A DNA stretch of 64,000 nucleotides from assembly GCF_050433385.1 (NCBI RefSeq), contig NZ_JBNPXI010000014.1, forward strand, positions 47,077 to 111,076, read 5' to 3'. Shown here piece after piece: positions 16,445 to 25,131 of the stretch (its first letter is position 1; the number at the start of each line of letters is the position of its first letter). The translations under genes and the position numbers were made by a program. The stretch is from Brassicibacter mesophilus (GTDB lineage: Bacteria; Bacillota; Clostridia; Tissierellales; Proteiniboraceae). The notes below the pieces were generated by a model. That model did not search any database and was not told the origin of the DNA. It was given only the letters and a program-made list of their open reading frames with translations.

Positions 16445-18658
16445 ATGTATCCAGTATCGGAATTATACAAGAGTAAAATTAAAGAATTAAATAGATTTTT
16501 TAAGATAGTTATAGAGATACAGCACTCGCAAGGAGTGCTAATTTTATCTGATAAAGACATAGTTGGTGGAACTTTAATATATAATGAAAGTTCGCAATCA
16601 GGCGAAGAATTCACAGTAGGTGCTACAGTTGCATCTACTATAGAATTTGAAATATTAAATAAGCCTGAGTATGAAAACATAAGCTTTATGGGTGCTACTG
16701 TAATAGCAACAGTAGGATTAGAGACTATACAAGGCATGAATTTAACATTTGAAGATTTAAAACAATATACATTTGAAGAATTAAAGCAATTTACATTTGG
16801 ACAGTTAGCACAAGACATATATGAGTATGTACCTTTAGGACGATTTAATATAGATGAACCTTTAAGACAAAGAAACACTATTAAACTTAAAGCAATAGAC
16901 AATATGATAGAACTAGAAAAACCTTATAAATTATCAAATCTAGGTTATCCAGCTACTTTATATCAAATATATGTAGATGCTTGTAATATGTGTGACGTAC
17001 AAGTTGGTACAACTAGCTTTCCTAACATGGACTATGTAGTGCAAGAAAAATCGCAAGATCTTAGTTTTAGAGATATTATTGGTTATATAGCAGAACTTTC
17101 AGGAACATTTGCAAGGTTCAACAGGACGGGATCTTTAGAGTTTGTCTGGTATAAAAATAGCGGAATCATCCTAGAACCTTCAAACAGATTCAATTTCAAA
17201 GCAAGTGATGATTTAGTACAAATTAAAGGAGTAATGACAACCGTTGATGATACAACATACCTTGCAGGAAGTGACGAATATGTTGTTGATTTAAGTGAAA
17301 ATCCTTTATTGCAAGGTAACTATGAAACTGTATTACCTAATATTTTAAATAATATAAAAGATACTGTATTTGTGCCGTTTGAAAGTTCGTGGCAAGGTAA
17401 TCCAGCTATGCAAGCAGGAGATATAATTGTGCAGACAGATAGAGATGGTAATATATATAATACTTTGATTACGCATAGCACTTACAAATACAGAGGTGCT
17501 AGTACATTAATTGCTAAAGGGTTACCTGCTATTTCAAAAAGTTATAAAGGTTCTACGAACAAGAAAATTGCAGAAATTAAGAGATTAACAAAAGAATTAG
17601 AAAAAGATACAGCAGATAAACTAACAACATTAGAACAAGCACAACTTAATGCTACACAGCTTATTGCTAGTATGCTAGGTGGTTACGCTATACGAGGTAC
17701 AGATGCTTTTTATGTAGCTGATAGTCCAGACTTAGCACAAGCACAAAAGGTATGGAAATGGGGTATAGGTGGTTTTGGTTACAGCTCTACTGGTGTTGAT
17801 GGACCATACACTGCTGCTATAACAGCAGATGGCAGTATAGTTGCTATGTTAGTTGCTGCTAATATTATAACAGCTAATATGATTAATACAGGGTTACTTA
17901 GAAGTGTAGATGGCTCTACATGGATAAACTTAGATGATGGTACGTTTAGCTTTAAAAATGTACTTAAATTTGAAGATAATAAGCTAATATTAGATTCCCC
18001 GGATATACCTACAAAAAGTGACTTGGAGGAATATGCTCCTAAAGTTTCACCAGATGGGCTAGTAGAAATTAGTCCTTCAAAAGGTTTTTTAGTTTATAAA
18101 GATGCTACAAAACAAGAATTTGCACAGCTCTATGATGGTGGAGCTTATAGGGTAGCTATAGATACAAGTACAGGGCAAGAGGTTAAAAGAGAGTATTTCT
18201 ACGAAAGGGCATTGATTACCGTCGGCGAATGGGGATATGATTTTAGACAGGGAGACGACGGCCAACCTGAACCAACAGAAGCTGAAGTTATACAAGATTT
18301 AAACTGTAAATATTTTGTTCAACTTACAGATGACTTTAAAAATAAGCCATTTAAGATAAAAGTAAATACAACAAGTGATGAATTACAATTTTTTGACATT
18401 CCAAATTATCAAAATTATTTAGATAAAGTGTTCACAAAAAAAATGATAATAAAAATAGAAGATACTCAAGGTAATGTTTGGGATGGTAAAGATAGTTCAA
18501 CTATGCCTACTTTAATTAAAACAAATGCAAATTTTTATATTACAGGATATGTTTATTATGAAGGAGAGAACTTAGTAGACATGGGTGGTGGGATTCAAGC
18601 CTATGTATGGTCTTTAGTGGCCACTAAATTTAAAATGGATTTAGATATAACAGCATAA
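16445..18658 (+). CDS. Tail-tip / baseplate protein (Tal-like)
   Basis: 737 residues. The N-terminal 350 residues resemble tail-associated baseplate hub proteins, with YEYVPLGRFNIDEPLRQRN and SFRDIIGYIAELSGTFARFN. A helical linker follows (about 375-410), then GGYAIRGTDAFYVADSPDL and a beta-rich C-terminal part likely to contact the host. Residues about 100-120 hold a short internal repeat, TFEDLK, TFEELK, TFGQL. Confidence 0.85.
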   Translation: MYPVSELYKSKIKELNRFFKIVIEIQHSQGVLILSDKDIVGGTLIYNESSQSGEEFTVGATVASTIEFEILNKPEYENISFMGATVIATVGLETIQGMNLTFEDLKQYTFEELKQFTFGQLAQDIYEYVPLGRFNIDEPLRQRNTIKLKAIDNMIELEKPYKLSNLGYPATLYQIYVDACNMCDVQVGTTSFPNMDYVVQEKSQDLSFRDIIGYIAELSGTFARFNRTGSLEFVWYKNSGIILEPSNRFNFKASDDLVQIKGVMTTVDDTTYLAGSDEYVVDLSENPLLQGNYETVLPNILNNIKDTVFVPFESSWQGNPAMQAGDIIVQTDRDGNIYNTLITHSTYKYRGASTLIAKGLPAISKSYKGSTNKKIAEIKRLTKELEKDTADKLTTLEQAQLNATQLIASMLGGYAIRGTDAFYVADSPDLAQAQKVWKWGIGGFGYSSTGVDGPYTAAITADGSIVAMLVAANIITANMINTGLLRSVDGSTWINLDDGTFSFKNVLKFEDNKLILDSPDIPTKSDLEEYAPKVSPDGLVEISPSKGFLVYKDATKQEFAQLYDGGAYRVAIDTSTGQEVKREYFYERALITVGEWGYDFRQGDDGQPEPTEAEVIQDLNCKYFVQLTDDFKNKPFKIKVNTTSDELQFFDIPNYQNYLDKVFTKKMIIKIEDTQGNVWDGKDSSTMPTLIKTNANFYITGYVYYEGENLVDMGGGIQAYVWSLVATKFKMDLDITA

Positions 18659-18690
18659 CGTATATAAAGGATTACGAAAGGAGTGATAAA

Positions 18691-20748
18691 ATGCAATACA
18701 CACCGAACTTAAATCTAAAAAAGCCAGATTATGGGGACATTGCAGATATACCAAGCATTGTTACTAACAACATGGATATACTCGATACAAAGATAACAGA
18801 TATAGAAAAAGCAAAATATTTAACAATAGGACCAACAACCTCAGACAAAATAACGCTAAATAACAGTGTTAAGGGGCAAGTTAACGTAGATTTTAGTGGA
18901 AATAGTAGAATAAATATACTCACAGAGAATCAAGCAAATGTCGAATATGGCTTGGAGGGTATTAATTCGGCTGGCTCAACTTTATCTGTAACTACTAACG
19001 AAAAAGCTTTCGGATTTCAGTCATTAAAAGTAGTTACAGATGGAAGTGCTGGCAATGAAGGATTCTTTTTATCATCTGTAAGTGCATTGCCAAATAAGAC
19101 TTATACTGCATCTGCATATTTAAAAGGTAGTGGAACAGTAAAACTAGAATTATCGCAAAGAGACTCAAGTGATACTGCAATATCTAGCGGCACACAAATT
19201 GTTACATTAACATCAACATGGCAAAAGGTTTCTGTGACTTTTAATTTTGGAATAAATGGTGTAAAAGCAAGATTACTAGTTAGAACAGATTTAGCACAAT
19301 CAATTACATTTTACGCTGACGGCATGATGATAGAGGAATCTGATACAGTTAAACCGTTCATCACAGGTGTTAAATCTACAGTTATGGCACAAAAATTGAC
19401 GAGCGTTGGGAAGAATATATTTGATGAATCTAATTCTATCTATAGTGACACAGGAAGAATACGTGCTACATGGAACGGTAAAAAAATTGTGTTGAATAAT
19501 TCTATAAATACAGCGAATCGTGCTGAAGCTAGATATACAATGTTTTTTCAAAATGGAGAAACATATATAGCAAAAAAATTTAATGAAAATATTATAAACG
19601 GATCAGCAGTTTTAGTTCAACTTACAAACGTTGGGGAAACTTTAATAGCACAGGCTATATCGCCCAATGTACCTTTTGTATTTAGTTTACCAAGTGGATA
19701 TTATGATATATCATTTTATACAAACGCAGGTAGTTTACAAAATATTGAACTTAATGTAGTTTTATATATGGACTCTACAGCAATATTATACGAACCCTAC
19801 AAATCCGATAAAACATACATTTTATGTACAAATTCTGAAACAGGGGAAATAGAAGAAGCTAGAAGCGTTCCAAATGGTACAAGAGATAGATTGTATTATA
19901 GCAATGGGAAATATTATTCTGAGAAGAATACAGAAAAAGTAATTTTAGACGGTAATTTAACATGGACGGGATTATATACATTCACTAATACTTATAGAAT
20001 GTATTTGGATAATTATTGTATCGCTAATAATATGAAGCAAAGCATAGATAATAGTGGTATTGGTTATTGTAGTGATGGAAATTTTGGTGTTTTAGCAAAT
20101 GCAGATTTAGATAAAAGAAATATCAGTATGGGATATACAACCTCAAATGGTAGGTTGTACATTAATATCGAAAAAGCAAAAGTTGATGCAATGACAGGAA
20201 TAGATATTCCTGCTAAATTTAAAGCGTACTTAAATCAATATCCAATCACACTAAATTATCAGTATTCGGAGGATGCAGTTAAAACTTATAATCTTAGTAC
20301 TAGTCCACTTACTTGTTATGAAAATGGTACAGTAATATTTGAAAAGGTAATTCCAGAAGTGACAGTATCTTATGATAGTGCAACTGGATGTAGCGTGACT
20401 CATACTGAATATCCTATACATTTTATAGATTTTATTAGAAAAGTAAATAAACTAGATGGTAGCTATATTGAACTGGATAAGAGCAAAGCAGTAATTGCAG
20501 CAAACAAACTAAGTTTTACTCATTCTGACCTAGTTGAAGGAGATTTGGTTGATTGGGATTACTATTATCCACCAGAGTTAAGTACAGATGGAGAGAAAAC
20601 AGTAACATATCCTATCAATGCAGCTGCAGCATTGCAAGGTGCTCTAGAAATGATTACTCAAATGAGTAAGGACTATCAGGAATATAAGCAAAGAACAGAT
20701 GCACATTTATTAGACATAGAAGCTCGTTTAGCTTTATCAGGAATATAA
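18691..20748 (+). CDS. Tail fibre / receptor-binding protein with carbohydrate-binding-like domain
   Basis: 685 residues. The start MQYTPNLNLKKPDYGDIADI is a classic tail fibre N-terminus that docks to the tail tip. Residues about 85-225 look like a jelly-roll carbohydrate-binding domain (AFGFQSLKVVTDGS, TYTASAYLKGSG, WQKVSVTFNF). A long beta-rich middle and a C-terminal coiled coil (MITQMSKDYQEYKQRTDAHLLDIEARL) follow. Probable host recognition protein. Confidence 0.85.
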   Translation: MQYTPNLNLKKPDYGDIADIPSIVTNNMDILDTKITDIEKAKYLTIGPTTSDKITLNNSVKGQVNVDFSGNSRINILTENQANVEYGLEGINSAGSTLSVTTNEKAFGFQSLKVVTDGSAGNEGFFLSSVSALPNKTYTASAYLKGSGTVKLELSQRDSSDTAISSGTQIVTLTSTWQKVSVTFNFGINGVKARLLVRTDLAQSITFYADGMMIEESDTVKPFITGVKSTVMAQKLTSVGKNIFDESNSIYSDTGRIRATWNGKKIVLNNSINTANRAEARYTMFFQNGETYIAKKFNENIINGSAVLVQLTNVGETLIAQAISPNVPFVFSLPSGYYDISFYTNAGSLQNIELNVVLYMDSTAILYEPYKSDKTYILCTNSETGEIEEARSVPNGTRDRLYYSNGKYYSEKNTEKVILDGNLTWTGLYTFTNTYRMYLDNYCIANNMKQSIDNSGIGYCSDGNFGVLANADLDKRNISMGYTTSNGRLYINIEKAKVDAMTGIDIPAKFKAYLNQYPITLNYQYSEDAVKTYNLSTSPLTCYENGTVIFEKVIPEVTVSYDSATGCSVTHTEYPIHFIDFIRKVNKLDGSYIELDKSKAVIAANKLSFTHSDLVEGDLVDWDYYYPPELSTDGEKTVTYPINAAAALQGALEMITQMSKDYQEYKQRTDAHLLDIEARLALSGI

Positions 20749-20768
20749 AAAATAAAGGAGTGTTGTAA

Positions 20769-20948
20769 ATGTATAGATATAGTTTGTTAAAGAGAGTAAT
20801 TGAAAGTAATAACCCGTATGTGAATAAAGATGATTTGCTTTTACTAAATATGACTTTCTTCACGTCAGGAAGTTACGGAGAAGGTGAAGAGGCACAAGCG
20901 AAGTATGATGAACTTAACAACTTAATTAATGAAACTACAGCAGTATAA
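20769..20948 (+). CDS. Small XkdX-like protein between tail fibre and holin
   Basis: 59 residues from ATG 20769 with AAAGGAGTG upstream. Begins MYRYSLLKRVIESNN, then a polar helix with KDDLLLLNMTFFTSGSYGEG and KYDELNNLI. XkdX-type proteins of this size occur at exactly this place in Bacillus- and clostridial-type phages. Function is not known. Confidence 0.65.
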   Translation: MYRYSLLKRVIESNNPYVNKDDLLLLNMTFFTSGSYGEGEEAQAKYDELNNLINETTAV

Positions 20949-20987
20949 ATACTAATCAAGGCGTTAACGCTTAAATTTACACCAAGT

Positions 20988-21020
20988 AAGAAGGGTGTAT
21001 TTTTTATGCCCTTCTTTTTA
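20988..21020 (+). terminator. Terminator at the end of the tail operon
   Basis: AAGAAGGG (20988-20995) pairs with CCCTTCTT (21009-21016), followed by TTTTT. The loop is T-rich. A separate palindrome GCGTTAACGC lies at 20961-20970. Confidence 0.65.
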
Positions 21021-21041
21021 ATTTTCACCAGGGGGTGGAGT

Positions 21042-21560
21042 ATGAGTGAATATATAGAAAAAGCACTAAGTGGAGCAAAGCCATACATAGCTATGTTTCT
21101 TTCGATGATTTCCTATCTAATGTTTCCTGATTCTGCTTATGAAACTGCAGCTATTGCAGTAGGAATAACAATGCTATTAGACATAGTTACAAAGTATATG
21201 GCTTTAAGTCATGAAGCACATGGATATAAAAATGCTGTTAAGACTAGATTAATATTCTCAGGAACTTTATGGGCAAAAACAAGAATAAAACTTACTGCAT
21301 ACCTAATAATTGCTATACTGGCAGGACTTGCTTACAGAGTTACTCCACTTCAACAAGTAGGAGTCTTTTTTGGTACTGTAGTTTATGCGGTAATTTTTTT
21401 ACGAGAATCCCAAAGTATTCTAGAGAATCTATCTGATGCGGGAGCAGATGTTGGGTGGCTTATTAGATGGACCAAGAAAAAGCAGGATAAAATATTAGAT
21501 GAAGATGGATTTGTCCAAGAATTTGAAAAAAAGGTGGATGATAAAATTGAAAGAATTTAA
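21042..21560 (+). CDS. Phage holin-type membrane protein
   Basis: 172 residues from ATG 21042 behind CCAGGGGGTGG. Hydrophobic helices at about 14-30, 36-52, 88-104 and 108-124, with a charged C-terminus WTKKKQDKILDED. The LDIVTKYMALSHEAHGY stretch and the position before an amidase support a holin of the toxin secretion/phage lysis class, making the membrane pore that triggers lysis. It overlaps the amidase gene by 23 bases. Confidence 0.75.
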   Translation: MSEYIEKALSGAKPYIAMFLSMISYLMFPDSAYETAAIAVGITMLLDIVTKYMALSHEAHGYKNAVKTRLIFSGTLWAKTRIKLTAYLIIAILAGLAYRVTPLQQVGVFFGTVVYAVIFLRESQSILENLSDAGADVGWLIRWTKKKQDKILDEDGFVQEFEKKVDDKIERI

Positions 21561-22218
21561 AATCATCACTACAGAAGAATTATTAAAAATGCTAGATAAT
21601 TATAAATTCAAGCAATTACATATTCATCACACATGGAAACCTAGTCATTCAAATTTTAATGGCAATAATCACATAGCACTGCAACAAGGTATGTACAACT
21701 ATCACGTAAACACTAATAAATGGCAAGATATAGGGCAACATGTATCACTTACTCCTGATGGATTATGGGTAACTGGCAGACCTTTTAATGTTACACCAGC
21801 TTCAATAAAAGGATGGAATACAGGAGCCTTTGCAGTAGAAATGATAGGTAATTTTGATATAGGTCATGACAAGTTAGAAGGAGAGCAGAAAGAGAGCATA
21901 TTAAGACTTATTAAGTATTTCTTAGAGAATTATAGAGAGAGTTCAGTTAAATTTCATAGAGAAGGGCCAGGAGTGAAAAAAACATGTCCTGGTACCAGCT
22001 TAGATAAGAAAATACTTATTCAGGAGGCTAAAAGCATGGGAAAAGCATTTAATGATGTAGATGATAATAGATGGTCAGCTAAGTACATCGAGAAAGCTAA
22101 AGAATTAGGGTTAATAGAAGGAGATGGCCAAGGGAATTTTAATCCTTTAGGACCACTCACTAGAGAGCAAGCAGCTGTATTAATGATTAGACTATATGAA
22201 AAATTAGGAGGTAAATAA
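21538..22218 (+). CDS. Endolysin: N-acetylmuramoyl-L-alanine amidase with SLH domain
   Basis: 226 residues from ATG 21538 (AAAAAGGTGG upstream). Residues 20-165 are an Amidase_2 domain with zinc ligands in HIHHTW (28-33), His140 and Cys150 (KFHREGPG...KTCPGT). Residues 169-224 form one S-layer homology domain (FNDVDDNRWSAKYIEKAKEL, then GDGQGNFNPLGPLTREQAA). It cuts the peptide-glycan amide bond at lysis. The single SLH repeat is a less usual wall-binding module for an endolysin and implies a pyruvylated wall polymer as anchor. Confidence 0.93.
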   Translation: MIKLKEFKIITTEELLKMLDNYKFKQLHIHHTWKPSHSNFNGNNHIALQQGMYNYHVNTNKWQDIGQHVSLTPDGLWVTGRPFNVTPASIKGWNTGAFAVEMIGNFDIGHDKLEGEQKESILRLIKYFLENYRESSVKFHREGPGVKKTCPGTSLDKKILIQEAKSMGKAFNDVDDNRWSAKYIEKAKELGLIEGDGQGNFNPLGPLTREQAAVLMIRLYEKLGGK

Positions 22219-22554
22219 ATGAATAATGATGCTGTAGTACAAATAGGAACAATAATAATAACTTTAATAGGTACGATTTTTACTCTCATAGTTATACCTT
22301 ATATCAAGAGTAAAACCACAGTAGAACAACAGAAGAATATTGAATTTTGGGTTAAATTTGCAGTACAAGCAGCAGAACAAATTTTCAATAAGCCTGGTTT
22401 GGGTGGTAAGAAAAAGCAGTATGTTATAAATTTCTTGAAAAACATAGGAATAAAAATTACTATGGAGCAATTAAATGTTTTAATAGAAGCAGCAGTTCAC
22501 GAAATAAACAAAGGAAAATTATTAGAAGAAGCTTTGACTATAACCGGGGAGTAA
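22219..22554 (+). CDS. Second holin-like protein, LLH family
   Basis: 111 residues, starting directly after the amidase stop. One N-terminal transmembrane helix (VQIGTIIITLIGTIFTLIVI, 7-26) then a soluble helical part with FAVQAAEQIFNKPGLGGKKKQYV, typical of LLH phage holins. It may be a holin partner or antiholin to the protein at 21042. A terminator follows. Confidence 0.75.
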   Translation: MNNDAVVQIGTIIITLIGTIFTLIVIPYIKSKTTVEQQKNIEFWVKFAVQAAEQIFNKPGLGGKKKQYVINFLKNIGIKITMEQLNVLIEAAVHEINKGKLLEEALTITGE

Positions 22555-22570
22555 TCCTCGGTCTTTTTTT
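22544..22570 (+). terminator. Terminator closing the lysis operon
   Basis: CCGGGGA (22544-22550), GTAA loop, TCCTCGG (22555-22561), then a run of seven T. One wobble pair. Confidence 0.9.
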
Positions 22571-22812
22571 ATTTTTTGGAATCTAAATCAAAAGTAGTGT
22601 AAAAATAGCTTGCATATTTAGCACAGATTAAGCGGAAAAGACAAGCCTAATGCAATTAGTCTATTGAGTATGCAAAAACGCTAGAAAGTAGCTTTAAATG
22701 CTTTAGGATTGATTTAGTGTATTTTGGGGTAGACTTTACGGCTTACCCTTATTTTTTATGTCTATTCGTAGAAAAAAGTTGAAAAGTTCTTTAAAAATAG
22801 TTTTAATAAATG
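22571..22812. other. Gene-free stretch between lysis operon and right-end genes
   Basis: AT-rich DNA with no ORF worth calling. The gap of 318 bases (22555-22872) ends in the consensus promoter at 22813. I see no clear repeats in the rest. Confidence 0.6.
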
Positions 22813-22841
22813 TTGACAATAACGTTACGTTGTAGTATAAT
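22813..22841 (+). promoter_or_regulatory. Consensus SigA promoter, right-end operon
   Basis: TTGACA (22813-22818), 17-base spacer, TATAAT (22836-22841): a perfect match to both hexamers and spacing. It drives the genes at 22873, 23410 and 23867. The spacer holds an AACGTTACGTT element that could be an operator. Confidence 0.9.
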
Positions 22842-22872
22842 TTAATTAAGATAAAGAAAAGGAGCGAATAAA

Positions 22873-23394
22873 ATGAAATTTAAAAACAGAGAAGAAATAA
22901 AAAATATATTAGAGATGAATATAACCGATAAAGAAAAAAAGAATTTAATAGCAAATTTAAAAAACATAAAAACCGATATAGGCAGAATAATATGCACAAA
23001 CTATGAACTAGATATAAAAGAAGGGCAAGCATGGAATAACAAAGGAGTAGCTACAAGCTGGACAGATAGAAATGATGATAATTCAGAATTCAAACCAGAA
23101 GCTTCAAGAGACATAAAATATTTACTACATGTAGAAAATGAAGTTGCAGGATACAAAGTACAATATTTCAACTATGACGACTTAGAGGAATTAGGGTTAG
23201 AAGAAGATGAAATAGACGAACTATTGGAAGATGAAGTCTACAATCAAACAATGAGTTTACTCGGCAGTGATGCAGACATGAAAAATGAGGCAGAAATACT
23301 AGTACCAGCTGAAACTAAATTCAAAATAAAAGAAATAAGCGACGCTAGAGAAGATGAAGGATATATATACATATTACTAGAAGAAATAAAATAG
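22873..23394 (+). CDS. Acidic phage protein, possible divergent ADP-ribosyltransferase fold
   Basis: 173 residues, very acidic (long DDLEELGLEEDEIDELLEDE at about 98-117). The C-terminal part NEAEILVPAETKFKIKEI then YIYILLEEI resembles the ExE strand and final strand of ARTT-type ADP-ribosyltransferases, and VATSWTDRND (about 59-68) could be the STS-like strand. The usual N-terminal Arg motif is not evident, so this is only a hypothesis. It is the first gene behind a consensus promoter, as expected for a gene expressed in the lysogen. Confidence 0.5.
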   Translation: MKFKNREEIKNILEMNITDKEKKNLIANLKNIKTDIGRIICTNYELDIKEGQAWNNKGVATSWTDRNDDNSEFKPEASRDIKYLLHVENEVAGYKVQYFNYDDLEELGLEEDEIDELLEDEVYNQTMSLLGSDADMKNEAEILVPAETKFKIKEISDAREDEGYIYILLEEIK

Positions 23395-23409
23395 GAGGCT
23401 GAAACTGAA

Positions 23410-23874
23410 ATGGAAAAGAGAAAAGCAAGAATGATAGTTAATAAAGCAGGAGCGGGTAATTCTACCTTTAGAGCTACCCTTCCTGCACTGTGGATTAGAG
23501 AAATGGGACTGAGCGAAGATGATAGAGACTTAAAGTTATTTTTTGATGGGAAGGTAATAACTATAAAAAATAATGAAGAGGAAATTATAATGTTAGAAAA
23601 GCTGCTTGAAATAGCCAAAATTGAGATTGAAAACGAAATGAATAGATTAGGATTTATTGACGACAGTGATAACTGCGATAGATTCTTAGACGAACTAGCT
23701 AAAGAGTTAGTAGAAAAAGAACTGCTACAAGGAAAAGATGATATAGATCTATTATATGAAAAAGAAGATGAAATAGAGGAGCTTTCAGGAGAGCTGCTAG
23801 AACTAATTAAAGAACACGTTTCAGGTAATTATAGCAGTGAGGGCTACAAAAAATGGAGTGAAATAGGTGAGTAG
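23410..23874 (+). CDS. AbrB/SpoVT-type N-terminal domain protein
   Basis: 154 residues from ATG 23410 (AGGAGG upstream). Residues 5-53 follow the swapped-hairpin AbrB pattern: RKARMIVNKAGAGNSTFRAT, LPALWIREMGLSEDD, then a strand ending VITIKN. The rest is acidic and helical. AbrB-like domains bind DNA, as transition regulators or antitoxins. It may autoregulate the operon or serve as antitoxin to the preceding protein; neither is shown. Confidence 0.7.
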   Translation: MEKRKARMIVNKAGAGNSTFRATLPALWIREMGLSEDDRDLKLFFDGKVITIKNNEEEIIMLEKLLEIAKIEIENEMNRLGFIDDSDNCDRFLDELAKELVEKELLQGKDDIDLLYEKEDEIEELSGELLELIKEHVSGNYSSEGYKKWSEIGE

Positions 23875-24493
23875 AGAAGTTAGTGATTATGTCAATTGCA
23901 AGGTCGAAGGTTGCAATAATAAAGCAAAAACTAATAGTTTGTGTGGTAAACACTACGCTCAATATCTAAGACATAATAAAGTTTTAGCTAGAACTAGATT
24001 TGAAGAAAATGAAATAGTAATTAAAGAAAAATATGCAGAAATAATAGTATATGACTTCAATAACAACGTAAAGGGTAAAGTCATAATAGACAATGAATAC
24101 TTAGAAATAATAAAGGGTTTTAAAATATACACTGATAATCAAGGATATGCAACAGTCAATATTGATAATGAAAAACTACATTTAACAGAAATGATTTTTG
24201 GTAGATTACAAGCTGATAAATGCTATTCATATAAAAACAAAGACAAGTTTGACTGTAGAAAAGAAAATATAGAAATTGATACAAGAGAAGAATTGTCAAG
24301 AAAGCAGAAATTAAGCAAGAAAAATAAAACTGGAGTTAAAGGTGTAGTTATAAATGAAGGTAAGTATCAAGCTCACATAGGGCATCAAGGAAAATCAATA
24401 TATCTAGGCCGTTATGATACCTTAGATGAAGCAAAAGAAGCTAGAATTACAGCAGAAAAACAATACTGGGGCAAGATTTACACTAAAGACTAG
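23867..24493 (+). CDS. Homing endonuclease-like protein with zinc finger, HNH-like and AP2 domains
   Basis: 208 residues from GTG 23867, overlapping the previous gene. The N-terminus has a zinc finger (CKVEGCNNKAKTNSLCGKHY, 12-31). The middle resembles a degenerate HNH homing nuclease (YATVNIDNEKLHLTEMIFG, then CRKENIEI). The C-terminus is an AP2-like DNA-binding domain (GVKGVVINEGKYQAHIG, IYLGRYDTLDEAKEAR). Such free-standing genes spread between phages. Canonical HNH histidines are weak here, so it may be inactive. Confidence 0.75.
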   Translation: MSREVSDYVNCKVEGCNNKAKTNSLCGKHYAQYLRHNKVLARTRFEENEIVIKEKYAEIIVYDFNNNVKGKVIIDNEYLEIIKGFKIYTDNQGYATVNIDNEKLHLTEMIFGRLQADKCYSYKNKDKFDCRKENIEIDTREELSRKQKLSKKNKTGVKGVVINEGKYQAHIGHQGKSIYLGRYDTLDEAKEARITAEKQYWGKIYTKD

Positions 24494-24513
24494 AATGATC
24501 TCTAGTCTTTTTT
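24486..24513 (+). terminator. Terminator of the right-end operon
   Basis: AAGACTAG (24486-24493) pairs with CTAGTCTT (24502-24509), followed by TTTTTC. The first arm overlaps the stop codon of the AP2 protein. Confidence 0.88.
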
Positions 24514-24638
24514 CTATGCAAACTTATTCTTTAGTATATCAATGATAATAAAATAAAAATATATACATTAACGGTTTACATTTTTTTAATAATATGCTGT
24601 TATGGTTTAAAGAAATAAAAGCAAAAAGGAGAAAAATT

Positions 24639-24701
24639 ATGAAATATGTAACCCAAGAGATTTTATTATGGTTGACTTTTTTAAAACTTTTTCTCCTTTA
24701 A
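24639..24701 (+). CDS. 20-residue hydrophobic peptide inside an SD-masking inverted repeat
   Basis: ATG 24639 follows AAGGAG at ideal spacing. The peptide MKYVTQEILLWLTFLKLFLL is almost entirely hydrophobic after residue 7. AAAGGAGAAAAA (24625-24636), which contains the ribosome binding site, is perfectly complementary to TTTTTCTCCTTT (24688-24699) at the end of the ORF, so the mRNA can hide its own start. This resembles small type I toxins or leader peptides; the identity is a hypothesis. Confidence 0.45.
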   Translation: MKYVTQEILLWLTFLKLFLL

Positions 24702-24869
24702 GTTTACTTTACTTTAAAGAGAAAACTACTTGACAAAGACTAACATTTTTAATATTGTGCTTGACAAAACACAATAAAATTAGTAAAAAACTTTCAACTG
24801 CATTTGTAAAGTATAGTTGACAAAAAACAATGTTTAGGACAAAACGGTTACATACAACGTATATGTAAG

Positions 24870-24902
24870 ACAGAATAGTCTGAAAGGATTATTCTGTTTT
24901 TT
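24870..24902 (+). terminator. Terminator in the 24.5-24.98 kb gap
   Basis: ACAGAATA (24870-24877) pairs with TATTCTGT (24890-24897), followed by TTTTTTAT. It ends any transcript crossing the 485-base gap 24494-24978. The gap also carries several TTGACAA motifs (24731, 24761, 24818, 24926) of which only the last has a matched -10 box. Confidence 0.8.
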
Positions 24903-24925
24903 ATGAATAAATTTCTAAAATATGC

Positions 24926-24954
24926 TTGACAATACTCAATATATTGAGTATAAT
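24926..24954 (+). promoter_or_regulatory. Consensus promoter with a 16-bp palindromic operator in its spacer
   Basis: TTGACA (24926-24931), 17-base spacer, TATAAT (24949-24954). The spacer holds ACTCAATATATTGAGT (24934-24949), a perfect palindrome touching the -10 box. A repressor dimer bound there would block RNA polymerase. The cognate repressor is not identified. Confidence 0.88.
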
Positions 24955-24978
24955 ATAATTAAGAAAGGGGGTAAGAAA

Positions 24979-25131
24979 TTGAAAGATGGAAGTCAAACAG
25001 AAGAATTAATAAACCTAACAATCTCACTAGTAAACTTAGCAACATCAATCATAGCACTAGAAACTGTAAGACAAAGCAAAAAGAGTTCTTCAAAAAAGAA
25101 GAACCCTCGCAAAAGAAAATCTAAGAAATAG
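24979..25131 (+). CDS. Small membrane protein with basic tail
   Basis: 50 residues from TTG 24979 behind AAAGGGGG. This start is chosen because the only earlier in-frame ATG (24922) lies before the promoter. One hydrophobic helix (INLTISLVNLATSIIAL, about 10-26) is followed by a Lys/Ser-rich basic tail. A hairpin ATAGGGGAG/CTCCCCTAT follows at 25134-25158. Phage small membrane protein of unknown role, under a palindrome-controlled promoter. Confidence 0.6.
   Translation: MKDGSQTEELINLTISLVNLATSIIALETVRQSKKSSSKKKNPRKRKSKK

Noticed and set aside
16414..16902. 162-codon minus-strand frame over the tail-tip gene start
   Set aside because: Antisense shadow; no domain, no ribosome binding site, overlaps two convincing + strand genes.
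24731..24823. Three TTGACAA motifs as tandem promoters
   Set aside because: None has a good -10 box at 16-18 bases; only the fourth motif at 24926 forms a full promoter.
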